NCBI GenBank assembly: GCA_946902985.2
Contig: OX336393.1
Span: 131,034,533-131,098,532, forward strand
From: Meconema thalassinum
Lineage: Eukaryota; Arthropoda; Insecta; Orthoptera; Tettigoniidae
Length of the DNA stretch: 64,000 bases
Direction of reading: 5' to 3'
The notes under the pieces: model-generated
What the model was told of the DNA's origin: nothing
The model's input: only the letters and a program-made list of their open reading frames with translations
The model's database searches: none
Part shown: positions 11,601-21,510 of the stretch, one piece after another
How positions within the stretch are numbered: the first letter of the stretch is position 1
Layout of the letters: each line of letters opens with the position of its first letter
Translations under genes and position numbers: made by a program

Positions 11601-13123
11601 CGTGATGTCGTGAAGGCAATAATATTTTTTGGCATGAAAATTAAATACGAGATATAACTTGGAAGTGATAAAACTGTAAGACAACGTTCTATAACCCATA
11701 TTAAACAATTTGTTAGGAAATTAAACAAATAAATAAAGTTGATAATACAAGATTTTCTGAGAATAATAATTAATGAAATAATAATCTGAAATTTAAGCAT
11801 ATTAATGATCTGACCTAAAGAAATAAAAATCAGAATGACTAGATGAAATAATAAAAATCTAAATAACCAGAAGAATAAAATTTAAATAAATTGATAAATT
11901 AAATTTTGGAATAAATCAATGAATTAAATAAATGGATGAATTAGAAGTTGAATAAATAAACTGATTTAAATAAATTAATAGATGATTGGATAGATGATGA
12001 ATAACTGAATTAGAAGGTGATAATTAATTAAAGAAAGTGATGATTAATGAATTTATATGGAATTAAAATAAATTTCATGGAGATGATTTGAAGAAATTGC
12101 AACTTGAGTTGAGGAATTAAATAATTTATATTGATGATTTAAGATGATTTAATCTGAAGTACATGATAAAATAAGAGAGTGTGAATAATTAGAAATTATA
12201 ATGAAGTGGTGATAATAATTTTCATTTAAATGATTTAATGGTGATGAGTTAATGATTCTGACAGGAATATGTTGAATTTTGAAATGAGAATTAATGTGAG
12301 AAATATTTAACTTTGATGATGATGACCAATGAGCAGTGGATTTTCTGTAATTCACGAACAAGCAATTATTAATGACAATGTAAATAGTGTAAATTAATTA
12401 TTCGATGTTTAGGAGCATTTTACTAACGTATTTAACATTTGAATTATGCCATGCAAGCCATAAATTGCGTGATATTTAAAATATGTGATTATAATGTGTA
12501 TGTTTAGACAGATTAATAATATTTTCAAATCCACATCCATGATGTTAAATTAAAGAGAAATTAGGTCTCAGGTATCACAAATGTCAGTGACGAAAGACAT
12601 AGTGCTACAGTGATCCTGAGAACCCAAGAGAACTTTAGAGATTTTTCACGTTTTGTGTGAATGAAATACTTTTGATTAGAAAAGAGATGGTTCGTTTTTT
12701 GGACAATGACAATTTAACGTTGGCATTCGACCATGCTCTCATGTAGGATGCATATTTAAAATGTCTGTCTGACTATCGAAGTGAAATAAATTTGTTTTTA
12801 TCTTAGTTGTGATCTGATGATGATGTGATTTTCCTTTTTCGTTCCTTGTCTTGATTAAGGCTTAACCGGAAAGGGTGTGGTTTGCTAGGAATTCAGTTGA
12901 TGGCGCCCATTTATATTTGCATTTTTTTTTATTAAACTTAAGCCCGTAACGACCCTAGAGATACTTTGTCTCGTGTTACCCACTGCTTTTTCGATATCTC
13001 AGCTGAATTTCCGACACATTCCTTATTTGACTAGAGGTTCATTTAACTCCGCTCTGTCCTGGAACTCCAGGAATGCGATGTAATAGCAGATGGGTCATCG
13101 CATCCCCAGGACGAACGGGTACA
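8677..13123 (+). repeat. GYP-1 3' LTR (about 4.45 kb)
   Basis: Begins TGTACCCG at 8677 after the polypurine stretch and ends CGGGTACA at 13123, an 8-bp inverted repeat of the same style as GYP-2 (TGTGCCC/GGGCACA). What follows at 13124 is LINE sequence, supporting the right boundary. The second LTR is outside the window, so the call rests on termini and family resemblance. Inside: a TATTTAAA TATA-like site near 8898, an AT-rich block 11590-12400, and an open 85-residue hydrophobic frame at 10609-10866 that I do not consider a gene. Confidence 0.7.
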
Positions 13124-13478
13124 CTACATAGTGAAAATATCACTGGCACCTTTAGGAAAAGTCGATTGGAGTTCTACGGCCACATTCCCAGAATAAACAA
13201 TGACAGACTCACCAAAAGATTCTCAAGCTTGCATTCTCAAAGAATGTCATGAACAACTGGCTTACTGAAATAGAAATAGACCTACAAGAAATTAGCATTG
13301 CAGAAAATATCACACCAAGATCGACTCTAGTTCAGAACATTAATCAACTACCATCATTTCGCTGAGAAAATTACTACCAGGACCAAGAAATCATGCCCAA
13401 ATGAAAAGATTTCTGGAGACGAATAAATCACCATTAACTAAGTAAGTTCTATCGCACTCCACAGATGAGCATAACTGA

Positions 13479-13508
<30 letters not shown>
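13124..13508 (+). pseudogene. LINE (non-LTR retrotransposon) 3' end, RT C-terminal remnant
   Basis: From about 13140 the plus strand reads RLEFYGHIPRINNDRLTKRF and, after a one-base shift, NWLTEIEIDLQEISIAENI. This is the typical C-terminal tail after the RT domain of insect non-LTR elements. It decays with stops and ends in a (TAA)n tract at 13481-13508, as expected for a LINE 3' tail. GYP-1 inserted into it or next to it. Confidence 0.7.
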
Positions 13509-13511
<3 letters not shown>

Positions 13512-14650
13512 TTAACTAGCATTACCCGTGGCGGCCTCGCCAGCGAATATTCTAGTTGTAAAGAGTACACTTAGCAAAATCTCAATCATGAATGCTATGA
13601 CTGATTTATCCTTGGTATGAATAATCAGACTTTATCAATTCAGCTACTGGTGCAGTGGTTAGGGGTTTGTCATTCCTTCATAGGTACATCAGAGCGAAGT
13701 CAGTTTTCTGGGAATATCACAGACACTGTTAATTCAAGGGCCTTTAAATGTGGTTTTCGGAGACCCTTTATAGTCGGGTGACAAAGACCTTTCGTACCAC
13801 ACTCACCCGTGAAAATTGTGTGAAAAAATTCTAGAGTGCCCCTTGACCCCCTTAAGCGCATTATACTGTATGTATTGATGAATTTTACAGCTTAATTTGG
13901 TTCAGTGATAACCTTATAACCGTCTGGAAACTTTCACAGTAATGTAATAATTGGAATTGCATTGCGTCTTACAGAAATAGATGGACCCGTGAGATTCTGT
14001 TACCATGGTTACCATGTTGCATTCTTTCATTATTTCATTGTAAATATACATGTTTTAAGGTATTTGTTTAATTGTGAGACATTTGAAGAGTAAGTGAGTG
14101 CGTTTCGCTTACGCACTGGGTTATGCTGAACCTGTAGGTACCCCATATACGTGTAGGTTGGTGTTAATGGGATCTTATTTTCGGAACAAAACTCGAATGG
14201 GACCTTAGCAGAATAATATAGGGAGGGGTAGTATTTTTGAGGGGTGGGGGGTAAGAAATGCATTAACGCTCATAGTGTTGGGCTCCTGAGTGGCAGACTA
14301 CCGACTAAAATTACCCCCCCCCCCCTTACTTCTGAAAATTAGCCTGAACCGTTTATCTCATTACTTCAGGCTAGGGTCATTTTACCGTAGGGCACTCTTT
14401 CGTAGTGAATTATCTTCAATGACGATCCGTATCTGTCTTCTTTGTTCGGAGGATATTTACAACAAAACTTGCTACCAGCTTCGAATTTTTCTTAATTTTT
14501 TGGCATCACCGCAACAATATTGTCAGGAAGTATTTCCATCTCAATATGCTCTTGAAAAGACAGTCTATATTGGACCCACCGTCCACAAGAAAAGAATGAG
14601 TGATTAGCATTATATAGCTCATTAACACAGTAGATACAATCTATCTGGTG

Positions 14651-14692
<42 letters not shown>

Positions 14693-15841
14693 CATAAAAA
14701 CGATGATGATAATACAGTAATAATATTAATAATAATATCTGACGAGACATCATCATTCTAGCGGACAAAATCCAAAATCACACGCATTTAATCGACATCG
14801 CTTTGTGAAATTCACATAGCATGCAACAGGTGTACAGTAAAAAAAATGCAGTGAAGTTAGCAGAAGAAATAAAGAAGATATGGCATCCGCCATGTTGGAT
14901 TGTTGAGACGTAAAGTATTAACATTTGAAGGGCACGGTCGAGTTCAGACGAAATAGTACAATATCCTTACCGAGTTTTAATGAAATCGTACCAGCTGCTT
15001 AGATATTAATAGGGGGGACACGCACACACATACGCACACACACACATACACACTCACGGAAAATAGACGACTGTTATACCACTTGTCCTTTCAGCAACAG
15101 GTGTTGTACCTACGTCTCTGAAGAGAAACTTGCAACCACTGGATCTTCCCATGAGTACTGTGACATATGCCCATATATCCGTCATTCGCCACATGCTCAA
15201 CATGTTGATAGTTTTTAAACCTCCCCACTACATTAATGAAATAGAAAATCACCAACTTGCAGTAGAATGTTGTTTGTGAAGTCACTAGCTTGAAAAACAG
15301 TATGGAATTAGATGTAGTATTTACCTCTCACTCGCACTCCTATGTCCCGTAATGAGCTTTTTCCTTAACCCTCGCCGCGATTTTGCATATTTCACAGTAC
15401 TGCAAAATGATAAATCTACGTAACAAAATGATATATAAAATGTCCCGCACTTTCCGATTATGTAATATTAAAAGTGATAATAACACTGAGATACAGAAAA
15501 ATTAATTTGGGGGTGCAGTCTGGATTTTAAAATTGATTCTAAGTATATCTCTGCGTTGCTGATTCCAAAACTGATGTCCACGTTGTTCTAGCAGCTCTAG
15601 TGCTTTTAGAAATTGCTAATGTTGTGATAATTTATTAATTTAGAAGCTAAGACCATGGTAGAACGGTACCGTAGACGATGGGTAGGCACGTGTTGGCGGA
15701 CTATTGTTGGAGCATTCTTCTTAAGAATAATACGCCTCTCAATACATGTAACAATTGAATTAGAGTACACGTTTCGACCATTCAACGGAGTCTTCAGCTT
15801 ATATCTAAGGCAAAATCTATTCTAAAACTTATAAAAGTATC
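13509..15841. other. Gene-free stretch with unclassified repeats and microsatellites
   Basis: No convincing coding sequence. Contains a run of 12 C at 14314-14325, AAT microsatellite at about 14652-14740, and CA-rich microsatellite at about 15020-15056. A repeat copy at about 14880-15060 contains CGCCATGTTGGATTG and GGGCACGGTCG. It is shared with 18590-18720 and in both places is followed by a CA/AC microsatellite. The rest was not recognised. Confidence 0.6.
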
Positions 15842-15843
15842 TA

Positions 15844-16501
15844 CGAAGGTGGATCAAAAAGTTAGTTGCACTAACGCGCTGCAGCAGGGGAGAAAGGGAC
15901 AGACACTGCCCACACGTCTGTTAGGAAGGTCGCTGTGGTGTCTCGTCTTGTATGGTGTGAATAGCGGCCAAAAGCAATGGCGCGTCGACTGGACGTTCAC
16001 TCCAAATATGAGGTGCGTGTGACAATCCGATTCCTATGGGCCAAAATGAAGAATTGCACGGATATTCATCGTGAAATTAGTGCTGTATATGGGGAGCGGG
16101 CCAATTCCCGGCAAGGGATCGTAAAGTGGCGTCAGTAATTCGAAGCCGGACGCGCGGATATCACGGACGAATATCGCGAGGGCAGGCCCGCAACGTCCAG
16201 GACCCATGCAAATGTCAACAGTGTGAATGCGATCATTATACAGAACGGTGGTCGACATTCCCCGACCGATGAGGAGGTGAAGGCCGCTGTCTCCGTGTGG
16301 TTGCAGAACGCTGGAGGAATTTTCTATGCATCCGGCATCGACAAGTTGGTTGTGCGTTCGCAGAAAAGTTTGGAGTTTCTTGGAAACTATGTGGAAAAGT
16401 GACGTTACATTTTATGTCGTTATAGGCGTGTTGCTGTTGTATAGGTGGTGTAATAAATGGCCATAACTGGGAAGTGCAACTTATTTTTTGATCTGCCCTC
16501 G
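15844..16501 (+). mobile_element. mariner element, internally deleted, with both TIRs
   Basis: Imperfect terminal inverted repeats of about 28 bp (left CGAAGGTGGATCAAAAAG; the right end reads CGAGGGCAGATCAAAAAA on the other strand) are flanked by the mariner target dinucleotide TA at 15842-15843 and 16502-16503. It is 658 bp long, about half the usual 1.3 kb. The left half matches the mariner at 57699. Confidence 0.88.
15977..16402 (+). pseudogene. mariner transposase, catalytic region deleted
   Basis: Starts MARRLDVHSKYEVRVTIRF, the N-terminal helix-turn-helix region, and ends FLGNYVEK with TGA at 16400-16402. The middle, with all three catalytic Asp residues, is deleted in frame near 16243-16250. 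A TAA at 16136-16138 also interrupts the frame. It cannot encode an active transposase. Intact transposase would excise and insert the element at TA dinucleotides. Confidence 0.87.
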
Positions 16502-16503
16502 TA

Positions 16504-17050
16504 TATTTAGGTTCAAATGAACCATAGATAAACACATAATGCTGGACAGAGCGTGGACTGAGACCTTGTATGAGATGAGACTTGTGATGAATAGACTGGT
16601 TGTACATGGCTACCACCACCAAGATCTTCTCCCGGAAAGTGTTCCACGACCAGGATGAGTGTTGTGTGTGCGTTTGTAAAGACGTATGATGAATGTATCA
16701 CTTTACTGCATGCCCGAAGATAACTAGATTTATAATGTCGTACAGCAAGGAAACAAATTAATCTACATGATATACTAAGTTTCCTGTCCTTTTGTTATGT
16801 ATTTTGTAAGTGCGCTAACAGCAATATGGCCACTTGGCTGCAACAAGGATTATTATTAATAAACAAATGAATGGATATCCTTACAAAACAATAAATTTAA
16901 ATAACAATAATTGAAGCATTATCATTATAAATTCTGTTGAAGATGTCAAAAGGTAATGAAATATTTAAACAAGTAGTTCCGTGAAGAACTATACAGCCTA
17001 TTTTCATATATCCTTTTTATGGTAATTGCCTCTATCAACATATATAATTA
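16504..17050. other. Gene-free stretch
   Basis: AT-rich, no ORF or repeat recognised apart from short overlapping spurious frames. Confidence 0.5.
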
Positions 17051-18620
17051 ATTGCTGTAATAGATTCGTAGATGTTGAGAACCGTCTAAATATTTCGGAT
17101 GATAGCCATGTTGGATTTTTATATAGACTATGTTGGACTTAGAGTTACGTACTATTACATGAAGATTTTGTGCAGGTGTGGTATTCAAACTTCAATCGCA
17201 TGATTAGGACACAAGATATAAAATCAGATTTTAATATTGCGCACAGCTGCCATCTTGTGGTTATGAAAGCAGTTGAAATAAATTAGATGCCACTGGATTA
17301 AAATTTGTATAAGATTTTACCGCACCAAGTTTTACTGCGCTCGGATGGTTAAATCGCGAGAAACGTCCATTTCAATATTTATACTTCACGTCACCGCCAT
17401 GTTGGATTTGTGATCATCAGGTTATTGAAAGTCCTATAGGTGAAGTTAGGTTCATAGACCCTACGAACATAAAAAAAAACAGTTTAATTGCTGTAATAGA
17501 TTCGTAGATACTGAGAACCGTCTAAATATTTCGGACAGTCGCCATGTTGGATTGTTATATATATAGGCAATAGAGTCATGTACCATTAAAGGAAAAATAT
17601 TGCGTAGGTTCATTATTCAAACTTTCACTTCGATCGCATGATTACGACACTAGAAATAAGAACCTAATTTTAAAATTCGCACAGCCGCCATCTTGAGGTT
17701 CTGTAACAATTGAAGTAAATTATATACCAATGCATTACATTGTACATAAACATTTGCTGTTCCATGTTTCATTGCGTTTGGATCATTAAATCGCGAGAAA
17801 TGTCAATTAAAACTTCCAACTTCGCTTGACAACCATGTTCGTTTTGTAGTTAATCGGTTTTTGAAAGTTTCATAGATGAACTTCCAGTAGTGCCCTTTAT
17901 CTCCGTACAAAAGTTGAGGGTGATACCGGTAATAGTTTCAGAGATATAGAATGCTGGTAAAATATTTCGCACAGCCACCTTCTTGAGGTTATGGAAACAA
18001 TTGAGCGAAGTGAGATGTCGGTGTATTACAATGTGTATAAACATATACTGTACCAAGTTTCATTGCATTTGGTTGGTTAAATCGCGAGAAACGTCTATTT
18101 AAGTCGCAACTTCGCTTGTCCGCCATGTTGGTTTTGTAGTTGTCAGGTTTTCAAAAGTCACATAGGCGATCTTCTACAGGGAGTCCGGGAATGTTCTCCG
18201 CAGTGCCTACAAGCTGTTGCGAGAGATTACGTCACCAGTTACGTTGGCAGCACGGCTGTCGCTTGTATCATAACAAACAAACAGTAAACTTTATACTCAC
18301 CACAGCCATTCATAACTGACGCTAGAAGTGCTGATGACACACATGCTCGCTTATTGCAATACGCACTGACGAATTCGACAGCCCACAGCCCACACATGTG
18401 GCCTTCACCCTATCAAGGACACTGTGCTGCCAACTAAACTGATGACGCAACGACTCGCAGCTACACGTAGCCACTGCGGAGAACATTCCCGCACTCCCTG
18501 TAGTAGTTCCCTTTGTCGCCGTACACAATTCCAGGGTGATATCGGTAATAGTTTCGGAGATATTGAATGCCGGTGTAATATTTCGCACAGCCGCCATGTT
18601 GGATTGGTGAGACGTAACAA
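17051..18620. repeat. Diverged tandem array of a dispersed repeat with recurrent GCCATnTTGG motifs
   Basis: The block starting ATTGCTGTAATAGATTCG at 17051 recurs at 17487, a period of about 435 bp, and later blocks at about 17880 and 18510 share parts of it (TTAAATCGCGAGAAA, TATTTCGCACAGCC). GCCATGTTGG or GCCATCTTG occurs at about 17105, 17247, 17396, 17541, 17686, 18122 and 18593. A related single block lies near 14889. A MITE interrupts it at 18177. The class of the parent element is not recognised. Confidence 0.65.
18177..18500. mobile_element. 324-bp MITE with TA target duplication
   Basis: Terminal inverted repeats of 29 bp with one mismatch (CAGGGAGTCCGGGAATGTTC on the left, its complement at the right end), extending imperfectly to about 90 bp, so the element is foldback-like. 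Flanked by TA at 18175-18176 and 18501-18502. Removing it restores a sequence aligning with the paralogous block at 17880 (CTTCCAGTAGTGCCC), which fixes the insertion point. No coding capacity. TA duplication suggests a Tc1/mariner-superfamily parent. Confidence 0.8.
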
Positions 18621-18710
18621 AATTTGAAGGGCACGGTCGGGGTCGTCCGGAATAGTGTTATGATCTTACTGTGTGCCATTGAAATCGCTCCAGCCGTTTA
18701 GATTCTATTA

Positions 18711-18712
<2 letters not shown>

Positions 18713-18756
<44 letters not shown>

Positions 18757-18757
18757 A
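18713..18757. repeat. (AC)n microsatellite
   Basis: Uninterrupted AC dinucleotides at the 3' edge of the repeat containing GGGCACGGTCGGGGTCG. Confidence 0.9.
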
Positions 18758-18759
18758 CA

Positions 18760-19029
18760 CACAGACAGACACAGGGACAAAAGGTGATCTCATAAGCCTA
18801 TTTTCTCATAAATGAAAATATGCTAAAAAAAAACACTAGATGCAGTCAGTGATAAAAACTGAAAAATTCTTGGAATATTTTAAAAATAAAGTGCAACTAG
18901 TCACCATTATAGAAAACATCTTTAAAAGTTTAAAATCGAATATCCTGTGACTAATAAAAAAGAATTCAGTCGCAACTAAATATTGCCAAAATATTATCTT
19001 TAAATGTGAAACATTTTCATGCAATGGTA
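18760..19029. other. Gene-free stretch
   Basis: AT-rich, nothing recognised. Confidence 0.4.
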
Positions 19030-19318
19030 AACCAGTTCGTGCTGTAGCGGCTAGCATTCTTGGCTATCGTCCCGGAGTTCGATTCCCGCCTACGTCAATA
19101 AATTTATTTCGTCTCTGAGGACTGGAACGGGGCATACTTATCCCCTCTAGGAAATACTGAGAAAATGTGGGTTCGATTACCGCTTCAACCGTCCTGGAAG
19201 TGGTTTTCCGTGGTTTCCCACTCATGACAGATGCCGAGAATTAATCGAGTACACACACCCAAGTCCACGATAATACATGACTAAGATGTACAAGCCTCAC
19301 AAATAAAACAACAACAAC
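19030..19318 (+). repeat. tRNA-derived SINE
   Basis: A polymerase III A-box-like TAGCGGCTAGCATTCTTGG at 19044 and a B box GAGTTCGATTCCC at 19075 have tRNA-like spacing. They are followed by the conserved SINE body GTGGTTTTCCGTGGTTTCCC that is also present at about 39990, and a tail with AACAACAACA at about 19308. It is a retroposon, not a tRNA gene: there is no cloverleaf continuation. Confidence 0.75.
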
Positions 19319-19493
19319 ATCATGCAACCTTTTATTCACTTGTATTACATTTAAGTCCCAAGGACTTAAGTCTGGAGAATACAGTGGATTCCAAGATTTC
19401 CCGTCCTAATTGATTCGGATTCCAATATGTGCTAACAAAATTGAATGTCTCTCAAATTTCGGAATGTAAGGCCTGAAACCTTTGGATACCTTA

Positions 19494-20125
19494 AGCTGGG
19501 TTTTCCTAGGCGCGGAAGCGGAGAGCGGAACGCGGAGAGTGGAGTCGGCTCTCCTCTGGTCATATGTAATTTTAATGGTACTTTTTTCCTAGAAGCGGAG
19601 CGGACCGTCGCTTGACGAGCGGAACTCGCTCCTCCGCGTTCCTCTGCTCCGAGAGCAGACGAGTCCGCTGTCGGCTGGCGGAGTGGCTGGACGTCTGTAC
19701 AAGTTGTGTGTAGTTTTATTCAATTGTGTCCCTTGTGTGTTAGTATAAAGTGTGTGCACCACGAGTGTGTGTCGGTATACTGCTTTCTGTTATAAACCTG
19801 CGATTTCAGTCCTTCTACATCTTGTATTTCTTGGTATAGGTCATAAAACACGTTTTTGGTCAATCGAAAGTACTGTTTGAATCTAATTTCGTCTCCAATT
19901 AAATGGTTATTTATAAGAATTTTAACCACACCCTCATTTTCACGCGTTTTAAATATGTCACTTGCACATTTTTGATCCTTCACTAAATGCAGTAGTAACA
20001 CTTCCTCCTCCTCTTCCAAGTGTAATAAAAAAGAAAGTCTAGATTCCACGTCCATATCGACCTCACCTAGTATACAAATGAGCAACCGTTCCGCTCTCCG
20101 CTTCCGCGCCTAGGAAAACCCAGCT
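19494..20125 (-). mobile_element. PIF/Harbinger deletion derivative, 632 bp
   Basis: Perfect 39-bp terminal inverted repeats beginning AGCTGGGTTTTCCTAGGCGC, flanked by the 3-bp target duplication TTA (19491-19493 and 20126-20128), as is typical of PIF/Harbinger. The left subterminal region is GC-rich with repeated GCGGAGCGGA-like words. Carries a partial transposase on the minus strand. Inserted in the decayed repeat 19330-20385. Confidence 0.87.
19720..20085 (-). pseudogene. Harbinger transposase N-terminal fragment
   Basis: A 121-residue frame starting just inside the right TIR. It has an acidic leucine-rich stretch (LLHLEEEEEVLLLHLV) and then RFKQYFRLTKNVFYDLYQEI, the pattern that precedes the nuclease domain in HARBI1-like proteins. 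The DDE domain is absent, so it was lost with the element's middle. Not active on its own. Confidence 0.65.
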
Positions 20126-20387
20126 TTAGCAGGAATAAGATTTTTGAGATTTTTTTTTCTATTGCCTGTGAGTGATGGTTGAGCGGAACCATAACTTAAG
20201 TTTTGGTGCTCACTGTAGCTTGCAAGCTGGTTCCCAGTGAGCGGGGGACATTTCAAACAAAATTGAATAAAAGTGAATTGAGCCAATAAAAGACTACGGA
20301 AGATTGGACAACACATCAAGGTCTAATACTAGGTCATACTCAACCTTGGTCGACAGTCCTTCAGACGCTCCACACTCTTATTGGTCC

Positions 20388-20665
20388 ACCTCATGGTGTA
20401 GCAGCTAGCGTTCTTGGTTGTCACCCCGGAGGTCCGGGTTTGAATCCCGGCTCTACCAAGAAGTTGTAACTCCGGTGTGAGGCCTGGAATGAGGTATCTA
20501 ACCATCCTAGAAGATGTTTTCTTTGGTTTCTCACTTCTACTTCCGGCAGATGACGGGATGGTTCATAACTTAATGCCACGACCGCCTCATTGCCATTCCT
20601 AATCCCAAATACTCACACTAACAAACCACTTTAATAACACAGGTTATTCGACAAAATTACGTGCA
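20388..20665 (+). repeat. tRNA-derived SINE
   Basis: A-box-like GTGTAGCAGCTAGCGTTCTTGG at the left edge and B box GGGTTTGAATCCC at about 20436, followed by a SINE body related to that at 19030 (GGTTTCTCACTTC, GGCAGATG). Ends before the GYP-3a target site. Confidence 0.7.
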
Positions 20666-20733
20666 CACACGCGCAAGCACACTCAAGTACATGGGCCAAA
20701 ATTATCACGATGCCCAAGCTCCTCAAATGATAT

Positions 20734-21411
20734 TGTTACGGCTGTGAGTTTGTGTCATCACTCGCCGCGTGAGTCACAACTGCCCCAGGGCTGGGCTGTG
20801 CCCTGCCTCCTGTATTGCGCGCGCCTTATGCAACAGGGCTACTAGGACAAAGGGATAGTCCAGAATCTTCGTGACTGGACCAGCGCTGGAAACCTCGAGA
20901 AGCCGTGGACCCTGGATGGATCTGGAAGCATTTATTGAGTCACCAGCCTGCTATATAAGAGTGACCCGTGAAGCAGTTGTGGTTGTTGTGTTTTACGAGC
21001 TAGTGCGAGCGATTATCTTGTGCGACAGAAGTGTGGTGACGAAGTGCTGTGCGAGTTACGAAATCCTGTGACATTGTTTCTCCCAGCTTGTGAACAGCGT
21101 ACATCAAGTGCTCGTAAGTAACTGTATTTGTTGTACCTGAGGAAGAGGGGCAGGTAGCTTCTGCCAAGGCCACCGGACTCATTAGGACGGATTAACTTCT
21201 GTGGTATGTTGCAAGTGAAAGGGGCCAAGAGCGCATAAGGAAGAGACTTGAGGAAACTGGAGAAGGCTCCTAATTGCTTGTATTTGCTGATTAGTGTGAT
21301 TTTCTGGCCACAATAAAGTTAATTATTTCTTTAAGCAGTAATTGGTGTTGTGCTTTGTACCCCCACCGTAATCCAGTTAACAAAAGTGCCACTAGGGGGT
21401 GGCACGTAACA
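20734..21411 (+). repeat. GYP-3a 5' LTR
   Basis: Starts TGTTACG and ends CGTAACA, a perfect 7-bp terminal inverted repeat. Contains a TATA box (TATATAAG at 20952-20959), the likely start of transcription about 30 bases downstream, and a polyadenylation signal AATAAA at 21312-21317. Same arrangement in the 3' LTR and in GYP-3b. Confidence 0.95.
20952..20959 (+). promoter_or_regulatory. GYP-3a LTR TATA box
   Basis: TATATAAG, about 220 bases into the LTR; the same word is at 40770-40777 in GYP-3b. Initiation would fall near 20985, leaving AATAAA at 21312 inside the transcribed repeat. Confidence 0.6.
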
Positions 21412-21413
21412 AC

Positions 21414-21430
21414 TGGTGTCAGAAGCCGGA
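21414..21430 (+). other. GYP-3a primer binding site, tRNA-Leu type
   Basis: TGGTGTCAGAAGCCGG two bases after the LTR. The first twelve bases complement the 3' end of insect tRNA-Leu including its CCA; this match is from memory of tRNA-Leu. Identical in GYP-3b at 41237. Confidence 0.75.
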
Positions 21431-21510
21431 TTACGAACTCAAGCACAACACCTGACGGTCCTGGTTTCAAAACCCGAGCAGGTCATTTTCTCTAATTTTC
21501 CTGTGAGTGC

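Larger units (their letters stand above)
4486..13123 (+). mobile_element. GYP-1: degenerate Gypsy-type LTR retrotransposon, 5' part outside window
   Basis: Reads, left to right: gag-protease (from 4486), a deleted RT, RNase H tail, integrase, a polypurine stretch, and a very long 3' LTR (8677-13123). The 5' end, including the 5' LTR and gag start, is cut off by the GYP-2a insertion at 4485/4486. Its Gag and the last integrase residues are clearly related to GYP-2, so the two are sister families sharing the long-LTR architecture. Confidence 0.85.
19330..20385 (-). pseudogene. Decayed Tc1/mariner-like repeat, split by a Harbinger insertion
   Basis: On the minus strand the stretch at about 19347-19420 reads GKSWNPLYSPDLSPWDLNVI, resembling the PPYSPDLxPxD catalytic signature of Tc1/mariner transposases. 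The remainder of the block is too decayed to read. The whole block, minus the Harbinger element 19494-20125, aligns with 37880-38360 (shared AAGTCCCA, GGATTCCAAGATTTCCC, CCACACTCTTATTG), so it is a dispersed family. Superfamily assignment rests on a short motif only. Confidence 0.4.

Noticed and set aside
19040..19090. Possible tRNA gene (A and B boxes)
   Set aside because: Followed by a SINE body shared with other loci; no acceptor-stem closure.
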